A stretch of 6,936 bases of DNA from JANNAV01 sp031384695 (GTDB lineage: Bacteria > Pseudomonadota > Alphaproteobacteria > Rhodobacterales > Rhodobacteraceae): contig JANNAV010000140.1 in assembly GCA_031384695.1 (NCBI GenBank), positions 1 through 6,936 of the forward strand. The letters run 5' to 3'. Position 1 is the first letter of the stretch; every line of letters begins with the position of its first letter. The notes below the pieces were generated by a model. The model did not search any database. It worked only from the letters and a program-made list of their open reading frames with translations, and was not told where the DNA came from. Positions 6,827 to 6,936 of this stretch are shown here, one piece after another. A program made the translations under genes and the position numbers.

Positions 6827-6847
6827 GACAATTCGCCTGAAATTGTC
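6827..6847. repeat. Perfect 7-bp inverted repeat next to a poly-C tract
   Basis: GACAATT, a 7-nt spacer (CGCCTGA) and AATTGTC form a perfect stem. On the minus strand it is followed 8 nt later by seven T residues (A7 at 6812-6818), so it could be a weak terminator for a minus-strand gene beyond the window. On the plus strand it runs straight into the 11-C tract. A protein-binding operator is the other reading. Confidence 0.5.
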
Positions 6848-6910
6848 CCCCCCCCCCGTGGTTGAGTTGGGAGATTTGGCCCGGGGGGGGTGCTTCGGCG
6901 CACTTCCCCC
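6847..6910. repeat. C11 and G8 homopolymer tracts with alternative pairing partners
   Basis: An 11-C run (6847-6857) is followed after 25 nt by an 8-G run (6883-6890) and then, across a GTGC-TTCG-GCGC stem-loop, by a 5-C run (6906-6910). The G run can pair either with the upstream C tract through a long loop or with the downstream C tract through the compact UUCG-capped hairpin. The tract lengths are read directly; any function is not shown. Long C and G runs are also prone to sequencing length errors. Confidence 0.6.
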
Positions 6911-6919
6911 GTTTGGAGT

Positions 6920-6935
6920 ACCGCGTTTACGCGGT
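6920..6935. repeat. Hairpin ACCGCG-TTTA-CGCGGT at window edge
   Basis: A perfect 6-bp inverted repeat with a 4-nt spacer lies 1 base from the window end. Whether it is a terminator stem, an operator or the edge of a larger repeat cannot be judged because the sequence stops. Confidence 0.5.
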
Positions 6936-6936
6936 C

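Larger units (their letters stand above)
6694..6936. other. Non-coding right end with homopolymer tracts and hairpins
   Basis: No reading frame here has recognisable protein character. The content differs from the rest of the window: an A7 run (6812-6818), an inverted repeat (6827-6847), an 11-C run (6847-6857), an 8-G run (6883-6890), a 5-C run (6906-6910) and a hairpin at the very end. No clear intrinsic terminator for the peptidase gene was found on the plus strand. Confidence 0.6.

Noticed and set aside
6142..6903. Minus-strand 253-codon frame over the prepilin peptidase
   Set aside because: It covers the peptidase gene with its GxGD motif, shows no recognisable domain, and is enriched in Arg, Gly and Gln like other antisense shadows.
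1..6936. CRISPR array, tRNA/rRNA gene, insertion sequence or transposase
   Set aside because: No regularly spaced direct repeats, no recognisable tRNA or rRNA sequence and no transposase-like frame were seen on either strand.

Overview
The window is a compact, GC-rich stretch of bacterial chromosome. Codon use is dominated by GCC, CGC and CTG, and protein style and gene spacing look like an alphaproteobacterium, most likely a Rhodobacterales relative. That placement is inferred from overall style; no marker gene for taxonomy is present.

Positions 1-4144 (+ strand) are the distal part of a type II secretion system (T2SS) operon. In order it holds the C-terminal end of the assembly ATPase GspE, the complete inner-membrane platform protein GspF, a lipoprotein with a periplasmic-binding-protein / penicillin-binding-protein-activator (LpoA-like) fold, and the minor pseudopilins GspJ and GspK. 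The last four genes are separated by 23 bp, a 4-bp overlap and 3 bp, so they very probably share one transcript. The usual F-G-H-I-J-K order is broken: the lipoprotein gene sits where gspG, gspH and gspI would be expected, and gspL and gspM do not follow gspK. Those genes must lie outside the window or be absent.

Positions 4145-4370 are non-coding and contain a good intrinsic terminator for the minus strand. Positions 4371-5981 (- strand) encode an exported 536-residue DUF4331 protein of unknown function with a clear signal peptide. A 214-bp divergent intergenic region separates it from a 165-residue A24-family prepilin peptidase (6196-6693, + strand). This is the enzyme that would process GspJ, GspK and the other pseudopilins.

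Together the secretion genes form one functional unit: ATPase, platform, pseudopilus tip and pseudopilin maturation. The DUF4331 protein is flanked on both sides by secretion genes and has a Sec-type signal peptide, which makes it a candidate substrate of this system. That is a hypothesis from position only. The right end (6694-6936) has no convincing gene. It carries an inverted repeat, an 11-C run, an 8-G run that could pair with either of two C tracts, and a final hairpin cut by the window edge.
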